64,000 nucleotides of DNA from Paraspadella gotoi (lineage: Eukaryota; Chaetognatha), in the NCBI GenBank assembly GCA_051294375.1, contig CM119263.1:14214414-14278413 (forward strand). Direction: 5' to 3'. Every line of letters starts with the position of its first letter. Positions within the stretch are counted from its first letter, which is position 1. A model generated the notes under the pieces. It was not told the DNA's origin and did no database searches. It saw only the letters and a list, made by a program, of their open reading frames with translations. The position numbers and the translations under genes are program-made. Positions 13,130 to 25,125 of the stretch are shown here, piece by piece.

Positions 13130-14540
13130 ATCGCGCCATCACACCTCTTCCAAATTGTAAGGCCCCGAAGGCTTCTGCTTCCACACTTTCACCCAATCAT
13201 TCACTTTGTCTCCACATTCTTTGTTTTCCGTTTCCCCACTCTGGTTCCGCGTCGCTCTCATCATGGCCCCAAGCTGTGGTCAATTATTCGTATCTTCACT
13301 CCTAGATCTGCCCGACAACTATCCACGATACCACCGATCGCCCACATATAGTTCCCGCTTACGCCGTTCGAACGCCACCACAACATATCTTATTCCAGCT
13401 ACCCTTCTCAAGAATTCTGATCTTCCCGCAAACAAACAGAAACCTGGAAATAATGTTTTTTTCAACAATGGCGTTATGTATACTCGTTTTTTTTCTTCTT
13501 TTTTCTCTTACTCTGCTCGATTTCTTCTTCCGTGAATGATTGTGTCACTTTGAGCGCTTCAATTCACACTACAAGTGTTTAGCTAGTATCTATTATTTAT
13601 ATTTATCCTGACCGATTCGAGAACACCAAACCACTTACTTCTTTGAGGCCGAAACCGTTGTGGTGTAATTATCAATCAATTATTATCCCATAAGCAACTT
13701 AGGAGCAGTATCACTTGATATTAATATTAGTTAAATCCCTCATATCTCAGTAGAGTATTTTACATAAGTGTGCTTATTTCCCGAGACAAAAATTTCCTGC
13801 CAGAAGACATGTAGAAACACTGGAAAGGCGAAGTAACAAAGTAAACTAGAACAACAAAGAAAGCCAGAAAGGGAGAGCAGAATAGAGAGAAGGACGAGGA
13901 GGAGATGAGAGACAACCGCGAAATGCAGACTTCTCATCACAGCACAAAAACAAACGAAGGAGAAGAAAGTGGAAGAGAAGGAAACGGCAGTGATGCATGT
14001 CCCATTTTTCGCAATGTCTTAAAAACAGATGGATAAAAAAAATTTCCTGACAGAAGAAAGATAGAGAGAGAGAAGACAAGAACACGAGCGAGCCGGAGGG
14101 AGGAGGAGAGGAGAGATAGAGAGTGTTGTAAAGCAACTAAACAGGGAATCATTCATTAAAGAAGTGAGGAACGACAAAATATAATATCTCTTACTCCTGG
14201 TGAAGATTTTGCTGATTCAAAGGATGTGCAGCGAATTAAAACACACGAGGAACACCCATCTCGCCGACGATTCGTGACGATTACCAATATAATTTGGAAC
14301 CCCATCGACTGTTCACAATTTTCTTTTTTTTATTTCTTTATTTTTCCTAATGTTCGTTAAAAATTAAATAAGGGACGCTCTGGGCGACTCGCCCACGCCG
14401 CACTTAAGGACGCCCGCCCACGCAGCAGACGCCTGGGTCAACCATCGGCACGCCTCAATTCATTAATGATGGCGCTTTACTTGTCTCTACCGACCCGGCT
14501 AATTACGTCACCTCCTCACAGAGCAGATTCGGTTATGTTA
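13130..14540 (-). repeat. Inverted noisy copy of 15350-16430 (fold-back arm)
   Basis: Read on the minus strand, this segment follows 15350-16430 in order. Landmarks such as GAGGCCCCGAAGGCTTCTGC, CCAAAGCTGTGGTCAAT and TAATTACGTCACCTCC recur in reverse complement, with about one indel per ten bases. It also covers the sequence hidden by the N gap at 15668-15834. The high error rate on only one arm points to a raw-read artefact, not a genomic palindrome. Confidence 0.85.
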
Positions 14541-15349
14541 TCATCATTTTCATCCATTCTATCATTTCATCATTCAATCAATCAATCAAATTCTGAATCT
14601 ATGCATTCATCAACCGTCATCTCAATCATCATCATCTTCATCATCATCAATTTCAACATCAGCAGCAGCAGCATTCGATCGAATTGGACGATTCACGACT
14701 ATACAAACTAAACAATCTTTGTTTTATTCTACCACTGCTATCTATATACGCCTCGAAATCTGGCTCTTTTCAATACACAATGAAACACCAACACCGCCAT
14801 ATATTACACACACCTCTTCGGTCTCCCTCCTGCCATCCCATCCCCTCGCCCCCCTTCTCTCCACTCTGACTCCCACAGATCGAACATCCTCATCTCATGC
14901 ATACATAAAGACTCTGGTCTTTCCTTCTCCTTCCACCTCTCTCCTTCTCTCCCTTCTTCTATCTCCCCCCGGGATTAGATTAATGAGTGTAAGAGACCCC
15001 TCCGGGTGGTCTCTCACTCCCATATATGATAAAGAACGCTAACATCAACACCAGAAACAGTTGTGAAATCTAACACCAACACCGGACAGGGGGAGAGGAG
15101 GAAAGAAAGAAAAAGAGAAAGAGACGAGAGGACGATTGAGATGGAGATGAGAGATTCTACTGCCGGATAGAGAAGAAGAGAAAGAGAGAGAATGAGAGAG
15201 ATAGAGAGAGAAGAAGAGAAAGAGACGATGATTAATGAGAGAGGAGAGAGAAGAGACGGAGAGAAGAAGAGGAAGATAACAGAGGAGAGGAGAAAACGAG
15301 AGAAACTTTCCATCAAAAACGCCATTTCTGGCTTTTTCCCATCGGATCG
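14541..15349. other. Spacer of the inverted pair, low-complexity purine/pyrimidine DNA
   Basis: The spacer contains a CATCAT-rich stretch (about 14545-14665), pyrimidine-rich DNA (about 14820-14970) and purine-rich DNA (about 15085-15310). A short hairpin, AGACCCCTCCGGGTGGTCT, lies near 14992. No gene is supported. Confidence 0.5.
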
Positions 15350-15667
15350 CAAATTGCGCAGATCGGTCTGTATGAAAAAGGAGGTGACGTAATTAGCGTC
15401 GGTAAAGACAAAGGCGGTAAAAAGCGCCAATCATAATGAAGCGGCCGAGTGGGCGGCGTCGCTGGCGTGGGCGGCGTCTTAAGGCGGCGTCGCTAATTAC
15501 GATTAGAAAAAAAAAAAAAGAAATGGAACGCGATGGGCCAATTATTTGGAAATCGAAGAATCGTCGGCGAAGATGGGGAATCCTCGTTAATCCACATCTT
15601 GAATCCAAATCTCACCGGGTAAGAATTTATTTTGTGTTTTCCACTTCTTTAATGATGATCCCTGCTT

Positions 15668-15834
15668 NNNNNNNNNNNNNNNNNNNNNNNNNNNNNNNNN
15701 NNNNNNNNNNNNNNNNNNNNNNNNNNNNNNNNNNNNNNNNNNNNNNNNNNNNNNNNNNNNNNNNNNNNNNNNNNNNNNNNNNNNNNNNNNNNNNNNNNNN
15801 NNNNNNNNNNNNNNNNNNNNNNNNNNNNNNNNNN
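15668..15834. other. Assembly gap (167 N)
   Basis: The corresponding sequence is probably present, in noisy inverted form, at about 13870-14130. Confidence 0.9.
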
Positions 15835-17373
15835 TCTTCCTCTTTCTCTTTCTTTGTTTCCTATTTACTTTTTACTCTTTCTGTTTCTCATTCTTGATTT
15901 AATAACACTAAAATCTAATGAACAAATGATTTTAACTATTAACATAATAACCTAATTTTGAATAATGATTGATATTACACCAAACGTTTCGCCAAAAAAA
16001 TGGGTGGTCCGATTCCAGATAAAAAAAAAAGATCGAACACCTTGATTATGATTAAAGCTCAAAGAAAAACACCAGAAAATCGCAGGAGTAAGAGAAAAAA
16101 AAAAGAAAAAAAAAGTAAAAACGCCTTCTTTGAAAAAACATTATTTCAGGTTTCTTGGTTGGGGAAAGATCAGAATCTGAGAGGTAAGGGAAAATATGTG
16201 TGGGGCGTTCGACGCGGAGACGGGAACTTTGTGGGCGTGGATACTGTGGAATAGGTTGTGGGCAGATCTAGGGAGTGAAGATACGAAATTGACCACAGCT
16301 TTGGGCCATAGAGAGCGAGCGGGAACCATGAAGGTTGTGGGGAAAAAAAAAAGATGTGGAGAAAGTGAATTGAATTGGGAAAGGTGCGAAGCAGAAGCCT
16401 TCGGGGCCTCAATTTGGAAGAGGGTGTCGATGGCGAGAGAAGAAGAATCAATAAACCCGCGCCCAGAAAAACAACAACATTGAGGCACCCAACATTCTTC
16501 GCCCAAGAACAACATCGCCGGCTTGAATGAACGACTTCTCGGACTCCAAAGAACAACATCTCGCGACGACCCGTTGGCGACCGTTCCACCGCGACATCGC
16601 CTCCAGCCTTCGCCAGCAGATGTCGACGAGAATTTCCGGAGTCTCCGCGATGGGAAAGATGGCGTTGGGATCGGGAAGGGATGTCAGGACAAGGGGGGGG
16701 GGGTGGGAGGTACGGAGAGGGCTCAGTTTCTGGAGATAGAATACGGAATGAAAAGAAAAGGAAAGTTGCAAGGACAAAATATAAGTACATACAAAAATAA
16801 AAATAAAATTAATTTGACGCTTTCACGTCACAGCTTTTAAATTACAGCTTCAATGTATAATTAAGGACATTAATTTGTTGGTTTAATTATTGATAAATTG
16901 ATTGATTTATTGATTGATTGATTAATAGTTCGATCGTAGCCGTTAATTGCAGAGATTGCTCGGACGAAGTTTAATGACATAGAAATTTTTTTTTCGTTCG
17001 TAAACGCTAACGTAACATCAAAATAATCTAGCGCTCAAAAGGGGAAGGATGAAAGAAGGAAAAAAAGTTTGAAGACGAGAAAAAAGTTTTTTGATGAACT
17101 GGAAAAATGTTTTTCGTTTTTCCGCCGGCGGCACAAATCCCATTAAAACGTGGCCGCCAGGGGTTGCGAGGGGTTGAGGGGGGAGCGAAAAAGGGAAATT
17201 AAAGGGAGAGACGGGGGGAGGAATACGGGTAGGGAAAAGGGCAAGGAATACGGTAAGGAAGAGAAGGGAATGAATGAATGGATGCGGAAAAATTTCGCCA
17301 AGGGTCAAAATAAATTTTTCTTGTGTTTTCTTCCTTCTCTCGTTGCGGAGTGGAAAGGGTAATGATGTTGTTT

Positions 17374-17379
17374 TAGAGA

Positions 17380-17414
<35 letters not shown>

Positions 17415-17767
17415 AAAGGCTTCGCTTTTGTTCTTCTTGCTTTGGCCGCCATTGAGGTCATTGTAAGAATTTGGAAGGGTATTAGGTTGGCTAAACTGTC
17501 GCTGCCAATACCCAAGTTTACGACTTCGCCCCAGATATAAAATTATTTATTCATACACATTCCCCCTTATGTCTGATTCACCTGCGTGGTCGTCAAACGT
17601 GACGACGACGACGACTACGACGACTACGACGAGGACGACGACTACGACGAGGACGAGGACGACGACATTGTCGACTTTTTTAGATCCTTTATCGAAGTCG
17701 GCGATAAATCCTATTTTTCGTTTCAGACGTCGTCGTCGTCGTCGTCGTTCGTCGTCGTCGTCGTCTC
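17374..17767. repeat. GAC arrays followed by complementary GTC array
   Basis: GAC/GACTAC-type trinucleotides occur at about 17382-17414 and 17600-17670. A complementary GTC array follows at about 17727-17767. The last two could form a long imperfect hairpin. Open frames across it encode homopolymer-like runs (Asp, Thr, Arg, Ser) and are not supported as genes. Confidence 0.8.
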
Positions 17768-17862
17768 ATTGCGTATGCAAGGAGGAACCCAGAAATCCCG
17801 TCTTATCACGCTTTCTTTACGCGATATTGTTTATCCGGATTTGCTCTCTTGTTGTTGGAATT

Positions 17863-17976
<114 letters not shown>

Positions 17977-18149
17977 GCTCTCTTTTTTGTAATTTTACAA
18001 CTTGATTTGCATATTCTGCGCCACAATAAATCGGATCGGGCGAGGCTCTCGGTGCTTAGCGCCCCCGAGCAGTCGTGAGAGAAAGACTCGGATCGAAGGA
18101 ACGAACCAAAGAACGAAGGAAGAAACGAACGAAGTTATGAACGAAAGAA

Positions 18150-18150
18150 C

Positions 18151-18245
<95 letters not shown>

Positions 18246-18248
18246 ACG
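18150..18248. repeat. (GAAA)n tetranucleotide array
   Basis: About 24 GAAA units. The counterpart at about 43818-43862 is much shorter, a length difference expected of read error or true polymorphism. Confidence 0.95.
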
Positions 18249-19082
18249 AACGTTTGAGCCAAATGAACAATGAAACAGAACAGAACAATGGAACAAATCC
18301 AAAAGAACAATCGTTTCGTTGGCTACCATCTTTGAAATCAGCCTAATTGGTTAATTAGAGTGGATTAGATCCTTCGATGCTTCATCGTAACGGGTTTCAT
18401 CTTGAAACCGAAAAGAGACGGGAAAGGCCGAACTTAGACTTCGTTCTCTCCCTCTCTTTCTCGTTCCCATCATCAAGTGAACAATGGTTGTCCATGATTA
18501 ACCCAGATTATTTTCTTTTCATTACTTTAAAGAGATTTCGAATATCCAATCCACGAATCGCGGTGACCTAATCGACGACGACGACGACGACGATCACCAC
18601 CACCACCACCACCAGAGGGCGAATAGAGACGACGATGATTGTATTGAAGAATCGAATTTGTTTCTTTCACCGCCGCCGCCATTCAACGAGGCTCGACGTT
18701 CAGTATCGAATCTTTGCTTCTCTAAACTTCGCTCGCACATTTTTCTCTCTTCTTCCCAAAAAAAGATGAAAAGAAGCCGAATCGAATGCGGAAGAGGGGA
18801 AAAAAAAGTCTCCTAAATACAATCATTAAGTCCATGAATGGAATTGAGAAAAAAAAGGGCAAAAATGGAAGCGAAGCAACAAAGAGAAAGAATCTCCATC
18901 TTTTTAAATTTCTTCATTCGTGGTTAAGTTCGCGCCCGGAAGGAGTAACTAAATTGTTAAGGGGAACGCCGTTACAATGCTTCAGTTTAATTGGCATATC
19001 CAGCAATAGGAAGCATCTCGGAGAATTCTGAAGAATGGCGGAGAGGAATGTTCGTGAGAGAATGCTTACAGTTTTAGCGAAT

Positions 19083-19121
<39 letters not shown>

Positions 19122-20475
19122 AATGCACTCGCAACTCCCTTCCTCCCATCGCGGCTTCCAAAAACTTTTAAAATTTGACAAATTTAAAAGATCCCTCGTT
19201 TGGGATATGTCACTGACGCTATTTCGTCTGCCTCTGGCCTTCATTCGACCAATCGGAACTTAGAATTGCGTATTGTTTTAGCCAATCACATGCCAAGCTC
19301 AGCCAAGCGGCGTCGCCCATGAGGAATTAGACCCAAAAGTACTTTCATCCAAAACAGCATCAGATACGAGAAAATTTATATTGATGCTGGATTAAGGAAA
19401 AGCTTGGAGCCGCGGAGAAGAGAAGCGTTTCGCTAAAGCTGGGAGAGGGGGAAGCAGAGGCAGAGAGATTTAAGGGGAGGGGGGAGTGGAGCGGAGTTGA
19501 ATTGAACCATAAAGAGGTTGGATAAAAGTGGAGAGAGAGAAGGAAGAAGTTGAAATAGAAACTAGTAAAAGCTTTGAAAGGGGAAGAGGCGGTTTAGCCG
19601 GAAGGAAACCTAAAGAAGAAAAAAAGAAACGGGGCCATCGAATTTTTGAAGAAGAATTTTAAAAAAATGAGATGAGATAGAAAAGAGAGAGCTTACTTGA
19701 GTGATTAAAAGACAGAAATAAAAAAAAATATAAAGACACTAATGAATAAAGTATAACAATTTAACAAATACAAGAATAGATAAAACTAGAAAAAAGTAAA
19801 AAAAACTCTGAAAAGTAAATGCTAATAAGAAAACTAACTTTAAAAAAATAAATACAAAATACTTTGAATGAAAAGAAGTAAGTAGTTAAGAAATGGGGTT
19901 TGAGCCACTGAGATCTTAGGATTATGGATGTTGAGAAAAAAAGCCCTTATTTTAATGAAACTTCCTAAGCAGTTAAGTCGTAAAACCGGTCCGGCTATAA
20001 CGAATATAGACGTTTATAATTATAATGTGTGCCTCGCCTAGGCCAAGTCACATATTTGAAAATTTTGCTTTTCATCCGAGAAGAAAAAAAAAGGTCGGAT
20101 GAAATAATCCAGGCGAACTTTGGAACACCAACGTGATTCTTTTGGGGCCAAAGAAAAAAAAGAAAAAAGCCCCAAAAAAAGTGTTGGCCCTGTTCTCTAA
20201 AAAATACCGCGAGCAAAAAAAAAATATTCGCTCTGAAAAATACCATGATTTGAAAGAAAACTTTTGTTTGATATGATGGATTCCTTCCAAGAATGTCTGT
20301 TGGGGGATTGAAGGTGGATTATGTATTTGAAAAACTCCATATATCCAGGACCAGGATAAAGCAACCAAGTTTTTTTTTCACTAACCTCATAATTGTCCGT
20401 TCTTTTTGTTTTTTTTTTAGAACCAGTTGAACGAAGCTCGCTTCTCTTCCCTGACCCTGCCCTCAATTATTCAAA

Positions 20476-20489
20476 AAGAAAAAAAAGAA

Positions 20490-20554
<65 letters not shown>

Positions 20555-20555
20555 A
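20476..20555. repeat. (GA)n microsatellite
   Basis: A GA run preceded by poly-A. The counterpart is at 46152-46258. Confidence 0.9.
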
Positions 20556-20979
20556 AATCAATTCTGTTTCTCCTCCTCCTCGGTACTAAAGTCACTGTTT
20601 TATGATCGGAGTTGAGAATACGCGGCCGAGTTTTGTGATACGTCGCGAAAAATCACAAGAACCAATCAGTAGTGACGATCGTGTCCCGGCGTTCAATCAG
20701 CGGTGATGATGAACGATCAATGTCGACCGAAGTTTCAGTCACTTTTTAGCTTATTACAGGTTGATTGTTTCATTACCGCCCTCGATGTGGGGATTTTAAG
20801 AGAGAAGTTAAAATCGTAAAACTGACATTTAAAGTTTTGATGAATTGAAATAGACTACGTTTAACGATAACGATGACAGATATATTATTTTGGAAAATGA
20901 AAGGTATACGGAGAACATAGTTTTTTTAAAGATTTGCTCTTTGGAAGCTCGTTTCAACTAGTTACATCTTATTGAATTA

Positions 20980-21420
20980 ATGTTAATTAGAAGATCAACT
21001 AATTTAAAGCTTACATATCTAGGTTTCAACCTTAGTAGTGAAAGAGACAGCTTGTTTGAGCCAAGCAAAGAATTGGTATCTTTTTTTAGACCAAGTAACT
21101 GTTTGATAAATGCTTTGTTAAAGCCTTCAGAGGAATTGTTGATGAAATTGTATTATACTAACTGTGTTCCAGTTGTCCTTTATGACTGTGAAGTAAAAAC
21201 GTACGTAATATTGTACAGACTTAATGTAGCTGTAAATGATGGTGTCCGAAAGATTTTTGATATAATCGATGGAAAAGTGTGAGAGAACTTAGGAGTATGT
21301 TTGGATACCACGACCTATCAACAATTTTTAATAATCGTAAGAAAACCTTTATCTCAAAGATCTCCACAATGAAAAATAATGTTCTTCAGAAACTTGTTCC
21401 GTTTTTTACAACATAAGAAT
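20980..21420 (+). pseudogene. Non-LTR retrotransposon, C-terminal ORF2 fragment
   Basis: The frame starting at 20980 reads LLMKLYYTNCVPVVLYDCEV and continues through NVAVNDGVRKIFDIIDGKV. It then meets a TGA at 21280-21282, where relatives of this segment usually have Trp. The same frame continues past the stop with sequence like RSMFGYHDLSTIFNNRKKTF. This layout (a VLYxCEVxT block, an NVAxNDxVRKIF block, an FGYxD block) is the C-terminal part of LINE polyproteins after the reverse transcriptase domain. The catalytic domain is absent, so this is a dead 5'-truncated copy. An AT-rich 3' tail follows to about 21560. The family (RTE-, Jockey- or CR1-like) cannot be fixed from this piece. Confidence 0.7.
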
Positions 21421-22194
21421 TAATTAATTAATTTGATTTAATTTAACTGTTTTTTTTTCTCTCTATCTATTTTATGATGTTTTTCGTTTGTTTGTTGATG
21501 ATGATTGTACTGAATCAACCTTGTTGTATTCGAATAAAATCGCATATATATTAAGTTAGTCCTTTTTTTAATATTTGTAACAATCGTTAATAAAATATCA
21601 GCTCATGATTAAGGAGTATGATTATAACGAAAACAAAGGTATGACTAAGAAGTTACGAAAAGCTCTTTGACATTATTTAAAATAAGGAAAACAATTTTTA
21701 CAAAGTGACGCCATTTGTCTATCAATTCCTCCACAACTTTTGCAGTGTGTTTTTACTGTCCTCTCGTGTACCAATGATGAACAAAAGACATTTTGAAATG
21801 AGATACTATTAATAATAATATCATATTATATTCCGATAAAAGGCAAAGTTCAAAATCTGATATTTCAATATTATATTATTATAAAAATCGATTTAAAAAT
21901 TATTATTATTATTTACTAATATTTTTATAAACTTTTTGAGCAGTTTTGCAAAGATTTTACCGTATTTAATCGCAATAATTTAGTTAGACAAATTACTATT
22001 TTTTTTCTTCACTCAAATTATAACTAAGGAACCTTTTAACTCATCACTTATGAGTGACTTCCTCATCGCGATTCTGTCGACTAAATCTTAATCAGTTAAT
22101 GAGAAAACGTGATTCGAGGTTTCTAAGCAGCAAGATAAGACGAAAGAACAAACTTTCATTCCTGTCCTCAAAGCTGTCAAGAATTATCGGGTTT
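21421..22194. other. AT-rich intergenic DNA
   Basis: This is the 3' tail of the LINE fragment followed by AT-rich sequence. I see no gene or structured RNA. Confidence 0.5.
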
Positions 22195-22345
22195 TTTTTT
22201 TATATATAAAAACTAGTTTTATTTTCTTCATCAGCTCGTAATTGAGTCGAAACATGTCTGCATATTAATAATAAAATTCGTTGTTTAAAAGTCAAACAAT
22301 ATTCTAAATCTCCAAAAACAACGAAAAAGAAAGAATTTCACCATG
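22195..22345 (+). repeat. Dispersed repeat with degenerate hammerhead-like core (member 1)
   Basis: It contains the shared string CGAAACATGTCTG and the downstream block AACAACGAAAAAGAAAGAAT, also seen near 24960, 25750 and 29040. Upstream, a short hairpin and TTCATCAG replace the canonical CTGATGA, so self-cleavage is not expected. Copy 2 has the matching element near 47920-48065. Confidence 0.6.
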
Positions 22346-22827
22346 AACAAAAAATATTAAAATTGTACAATCAAACTTATTCTTAATAAAGTTAGACATT
22401 TTCTCGATTACTTTTTCTTTAAAATTAAAAACTGGATTGTATTTTTTTTACACCCAAGTTGGAGAAAAAAAATTACTTCGTGGCATCGTGCATGCGTTTT
22501 ATTTCATTAGAAATCCTTATTCTAAGAAACATACTGACGATTAAACAAAAGGCGATGACAGAAGTAAGCGATGGCCACACGAAAAAAAAACTTCGATAGA
22601 GTGTAACAAAAAAGATGTTAAAAAAAAAATACAACGGATTTAATAATTATCTTATTCAAAGATTCTTTATTGAGTATATGAATGTTATTATTTTATTAAA
22701 AGACAAAAGTAAGTATGTAGCAATGCGGTGGAGTCGTCTTCATCGTCCAAACTCTAATCTTTATAGTTTCTGCACATTTTAAAATAAAATAACGCTGAAT
22801 TCGTCGTCCCCATCATCTTCTTTGCCA

Positions 22828-24744
22828 TGACGACGGGATCGTTGATCGACGGAGTGGCGCGAGGCCTTCGCTACCAAATCGAAGTCAAAGATCTGGAAGA
22901 AGGATTCGCCGGCGCCGATTGGAAACCGGCGCTGTTTGGTGCAAGGCGGCGTCCTTTGGGCGTCGTACCGCGAGGACTCGGGTCTGAACTTGAAATATGA
23001 ATTGAATTGCATTCATTGACCAAAAATAATTCTCGCAAAATGATTTTCTGCCCAGAGTTTCATCCGGCTGTTTGGACCAAAGAGAAGCGGTGGTCCGGCG
23101 TCGCCTCGCCGCCGCCTTTCGCGGCTTCCGGTTTTTCTCGCCGGGAATTTTCTCCGGCAACAACGCCGATCCGACTTTTGGTTCCAAACCTCCGTTGCAT
23201 CGGCGTGCTTGGCGGACGCCGTCGTCCAGGGACTCTCCCCTTAGATCGACGGCGACGACGACGACGACAACCTCGAGGATGAAACGGCCTGACCTGTCGG
23301 GGTCATCGATGAGACCGAAGTCGGCACGACCGACTCCTACGCGTCCAACGTCGGAAAAAGGGACTACGACTCGTGCCACGTCAGCGACGCGCTCGTCACC
23401 AGCTCGAGAAGCGGCGTCCTTGCGCACGCGACCCTCGACGGCGTCGTCGAGTCGCGGCGCCGCTTTCGCCAACGCTTATCAACAAGAGGCTTCTTCGTTC
23501 ATCAGCGGATCGAAAAGTTTGCGGGATAGCGTTAAAGGTGAGGCTGCAGTTCAAACCGATAAGAATGATTGTGCTAAAAACAACATCTTGTAATCAACCT
23601 TTCTCAACTGTTTCTAGCTACTTTAAACTCAGTTACTCGTAGAATAAAATAATGTACAATATTAATTAACATATATAAAACGTTGTGGATAATGATTTTC
23701 GAAGATAATTTTGGGCATAAATTATAAATCCTAAGTTTTGATCAAGACTTAATTGTGAAAAACAGAGAAAAAGTCGTCGAAGGCGAACCGCCTCCTGACT
23801 GAAGCCGCCAAATTGATCGTCCAAATCGAAGAGGTTCATCTGGGTGCGACAGGGGTGGTGACGGAGTCGGGAGAGTCGAAGACAGTTGCCGACCCGGCTC
23901 GTCGTCAAGGGTGAATCTCACGATGTCTACTAGTAGATCAAAACAAATGCAAAATGTTTGCTAAGAAATATTTAAGATATCTAATAAAGTATGTAGTATA
24001 GAAAACGTAATTCCGTTCCCTTTAACTTTTTAACTTCTGACTTTCTTACATGTTAGACCAGTCGCGGACGGCGATCCGGTCACTATGATGCAGATTGTCG
24101 CCACCGAAGACGAAGAAGACGACGACGACAACGCCGTCGACAACTCCGCATCGCGTCGAGCGCCGGGACGAGCCCCGAGTCGACCGACGACCAAACCTCG
24201 TCAAAGGCCACCTCAATTTTTCAACGTCATTTTACGGCGGACAATGAAACCGGAAATGAGGCGCGTTTCGGCGCCGAGAAGTAAACCGGCGCCGACGCAG
24301 GCACGACTGGCGGTGAAAGAACGCGCCGCCTCGAGGGAAAGGTTGGTGGAGGAGGAAGTGGAAGAGGAAAGGGGATACGGAGATTCTCGAATGATGATGA
24401 GCTGGTTGAGGGAGCAAGAGGGAAGGGATAGGGAAGAAGAGGAGGAAGGAATGGGGGATGGAAAGGAGGAAAAAGAACTAAGCACGGTTGTGGAGACTTC
24501 CGATAAGAAGGGGAAAAAGAAAAAGAAAGAAAAAGACGACGACAGCGACTCGTCTTCGTCCTCTTCTTCGTCGTCTTCGTCTTCTCGTTCTAATTCTTCG
24601 CGTCGCTCGGATCGAAAATCGAATCGAAAGCAAAAGAGCATCGAATCGAACGAAGACGAAGAATCGAAAGAGATCGAGGAGAAATCGTCGAAGAGCGAAG
24701 AGTCGGATTCCGGGGACGAAGATTCGAGTCGTTCAAGTGATTAG
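22828..24744 (+). CDS. Gene A, unknown Ser/Thr/Arg-rich protein with acidic tail (copy 1)
   Basis: Function unknown. The likely start is ATG 22828 in context GCCATGA, giving MTTGSLIDGVARGLRYQIEV. The end of that first exon is not resolved. Three further exons fit in phase: 23056-23537 (donor AAAG|GTGAGG), 23766-23910 (KKSSKANRLLTEAAKLIVQI), and 24057-24744, ending in TAG. The second exon is Ser/Thr/Arg/Pro-rich and probably disordered. The third has a short helical, hydrophobic/charged stretch. The last begins with a DEEDDDD cluster, then a basic Arg/Pro segment, a Glu-rich stretch, a Lys run and a Ser/Asp/Glu tail ending SSRSSD. The composition resembles nuclear or scaffold proteins, but no domain is recognisable. 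Gene B starts about 0.4 kb downstream on the same strand. Confidence 0.6.
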
Positions 24745-24929
24745 CGAATTAGATTAGAGATCACTTAGAAATTCACATGGAAATTTAATTCCTAATATCG
24801 TAAAGCATATAAATTTTGATATTACTTACTTTTGGGAAAACCGAGAGAGTTTTTGAGCAGTCGCTCTATGTATTATTAAATCTCAACAATTTATTATTAA
24901 CCCGCACAGTAGTTTTCATCTTACTTTTA

Positions 24930-25065
24930 GTCTTTTACTCTTGCAAAAAATTGTTTTTGCCGAAACATGTCTGTTTTTAACGTAAATAAAACATCGTTGT
25001 TGAAACAAAAACAATTTTCTCTAATCTCAAACACAGCGAAAGTGAAAGGATAACTATCGAACAAT
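24930..25065 (+). repeat. Dispersed repeat with degenerate hammerhead-like core (member 2)
   Basis: It shares CCGAAACATGTCTG, then AAATAAAACATCGTTGTT and the distal block CAGCGAAAGTGAAAGGAT. The CTGATGA box is missing. It lies between genes A and B. Confidence 0.6.
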
Positions 25066-25125
25066 GTCTTCTACTATAAAAATATTATTGTAAATAAATA
25101 TTCTTAATATTACTTGAAAAATAAG

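Noticed and set aside
12823-13535. Open frames of 87-160 codons
   Set aside because: They cross from unassigned DNA into the inverted noisy arm and do not match the clean arm's frames.
16170-16840. Overlapping GC-rich frames on both strands
   Set aside because: No splice sites, no consistent frame between the two copies, and no domain.
17018-17515. 165-codon minus-strand frame
   Set aside because: Low-complexity, includes a run from the GAC array, and broken in copy 2 without a clear reason for selection.
22885-23472. 195-codon minus-strand frame
   Set aside because: It is the antisense of gene A exon 2. The plus-strand reading joins in phase to good exons on its 3' side.
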